From: Levilactobacillus zymae DSM 19395
GTDB lineage: Bacteria > Bacillota > Bacilli > Lactobacillales > Lactobacillaceae
Direction of reading: 5' to 3'
Assembly: GCF_001434115.1 (NCBI RefSeq)
Contig: NZ_AZDW01000037.1
Span: 48,973-112,972, forward strand
Length of the DNA stretch: 64,000 nt
Positions 63,655 through 64,000 of the stretch are shown piece after piece. The first letter of the stretch is position 1, and each line of letters opens with the position of its first letter. The notes below the pieces were generated by a model, which had not been told where the DNA came from, made no database searches, and saw only the letters and a list, made by a program, of their open reading frames with translations. The position numbers and the translations under genes are program-made.

Positions 63655-63793
63655 GGCCAGTCAGCAACGGGCTGGAACGGAGTGGGCACGGCTTCAAGCC
63701 CCTAGACCAGGTCTTGAAGACCGACCTTTGTCTAGGCCGGTAAAGAACGCCGGCCAACACAAATTTCACTCCTGAGCCCATTGCTGACTGGCC
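63655..63793. ncRNA. Structured element of about 140 nt, possible RNA or intergenic repeat
   Basis: Nested pairing: GGCCAGTCAGCAA (63655-63667) with TTGCTGACTGGCC (63781-63793), GGGCT (63669) with AGCCC (63775), GGAGTG (63679) with CACTCC (63767). Inside are CTTCAAG (63692)/CTTGAAG (63713), CCTAGAC (63701)/GTCTAGG (63730) crossing it as a pseudoknot, and GGCCGG (63735)/CCGGCC (63750). No ORF. Could be a noncoding RNA in either orientation or a MITE-like repeat with 13-bp ends. Confidence 0.5.
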
Positions 63794-63906
63794 TTCCAGC
63801 TTACACGGGCTATAACAGTAATTAGACTGGGTTCTTTTCAGCAAAGGTAATGGATGGCTATTTTTAAATTGGTAATTGAGTTTTAAGACGAACCTTAGTT
63901 AAAATA

Positions 63907-63949
63907 AGCGCTCTGGATGACGTTAATCAGTCATTCAGAGCGCTTTTTT
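63907..63949 (+). terminator. Terminator downstream of the structured element
   Basis: AGCGCTCTGGATGAC pairs with GTCATTCAGAGCGCT (one wobble), then six Ts. It may end the APC transcript together with the structured element. Confidence 0.92.
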
Positions 63950-64000
63950 CTACGTCTTGTCAATGGAAATGTTGTTAAATCAACGATTCATGATAAGAAA

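Overview
The window looks like a chromosomal segment of a mid-GC Lactobacillaceae, possibly Levilactobacillus-like; the genus cannot be fixed from sequence alone. Evidence: strong AGGAGG-type ribosome sites with frequent TTG/GTG starts, the order rsmG-noc-parA-parB-DUF951-ychF-DUF1129 typical of the oriC-proximal region of lactobacilli, KxYKxGKxW-type signal peptides, LPQT(N/G) sortase signals, MucBP and MBG repeats, and a type I-E-like CRISPR repeat.

Layout. 1-2.2 kb: purine permease (cut by the window edge) and nucleoside hydrolase. 2.3-3.5 kb: a 33-residue hydrophobic peptide gene and a degenerate metallophosphoesterase. 3.6-9.1 kb: the chromosome segregation cluster and conserved neighbours. 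9.25-12.5 kb: five tandem paralogues of small, basic, mostly exported proteins; at least four have closely matching promoters, and three share a leader motif. 12.6-16.0 kb: two large GT-C-like membrane proteins. 16.2-22.1 kb: guaB without CBS domains, a secreted matrixin-type protease whose 5' and 3' untranslated regions are complementary, a two-component system and dacA. 22.5-27.2 kb: a very large YhgE/Pip protein and an AzlCD exporter. 27.4-27.85 kb: an orphan CRISPR array whose degenerate end merges with a small peptide gene. 27.9-38.8 kb: cfa, a TPR-like membrane-anchored protein, a ROK regulator, an AI-2E-family transporter, a serine-rich LPQTN adhesin, gpmA, two small unknown proteins, PadR/DUF2812, and a degenerate Fic protein.

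39-56 kb is an accessory surface region: an LRR/MucBP adhesin (about 1450 aa), a lectin/MBG giant (2308 aa) translationally coupled to a 171-aa unknown, an exported unknown, and a locus with a small ORF lacking a standard start, a 68-aa membrane protein, a processive GT2 synthase and a SpaA-type protein with no sortase signal. 56-60.5 kb is a purine salvage unit: pbuG-type permease and adenine deaminase diverge from an adenosine deaminase-family gene around a PurBox-like site. The window ends with a DHA2 efflux pump, an APC permease and a strongly structured element of about 150 nt.

The most interesting signals are: (1) a 10-codon duplication at the CRISPR boundary whose seven differences are all synonymous; (2) a 22-nt inverted repeat that would pair the matrixin ribosome-site region with its 3' UTR; (3) the co-regulated exported-protein family; (4) the 63.65-63.80 kb structured element; (5) the GT2/SpaA surface locus. 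No cas genes, sortase gene, transposase, rRNA or tRNA was recognised.
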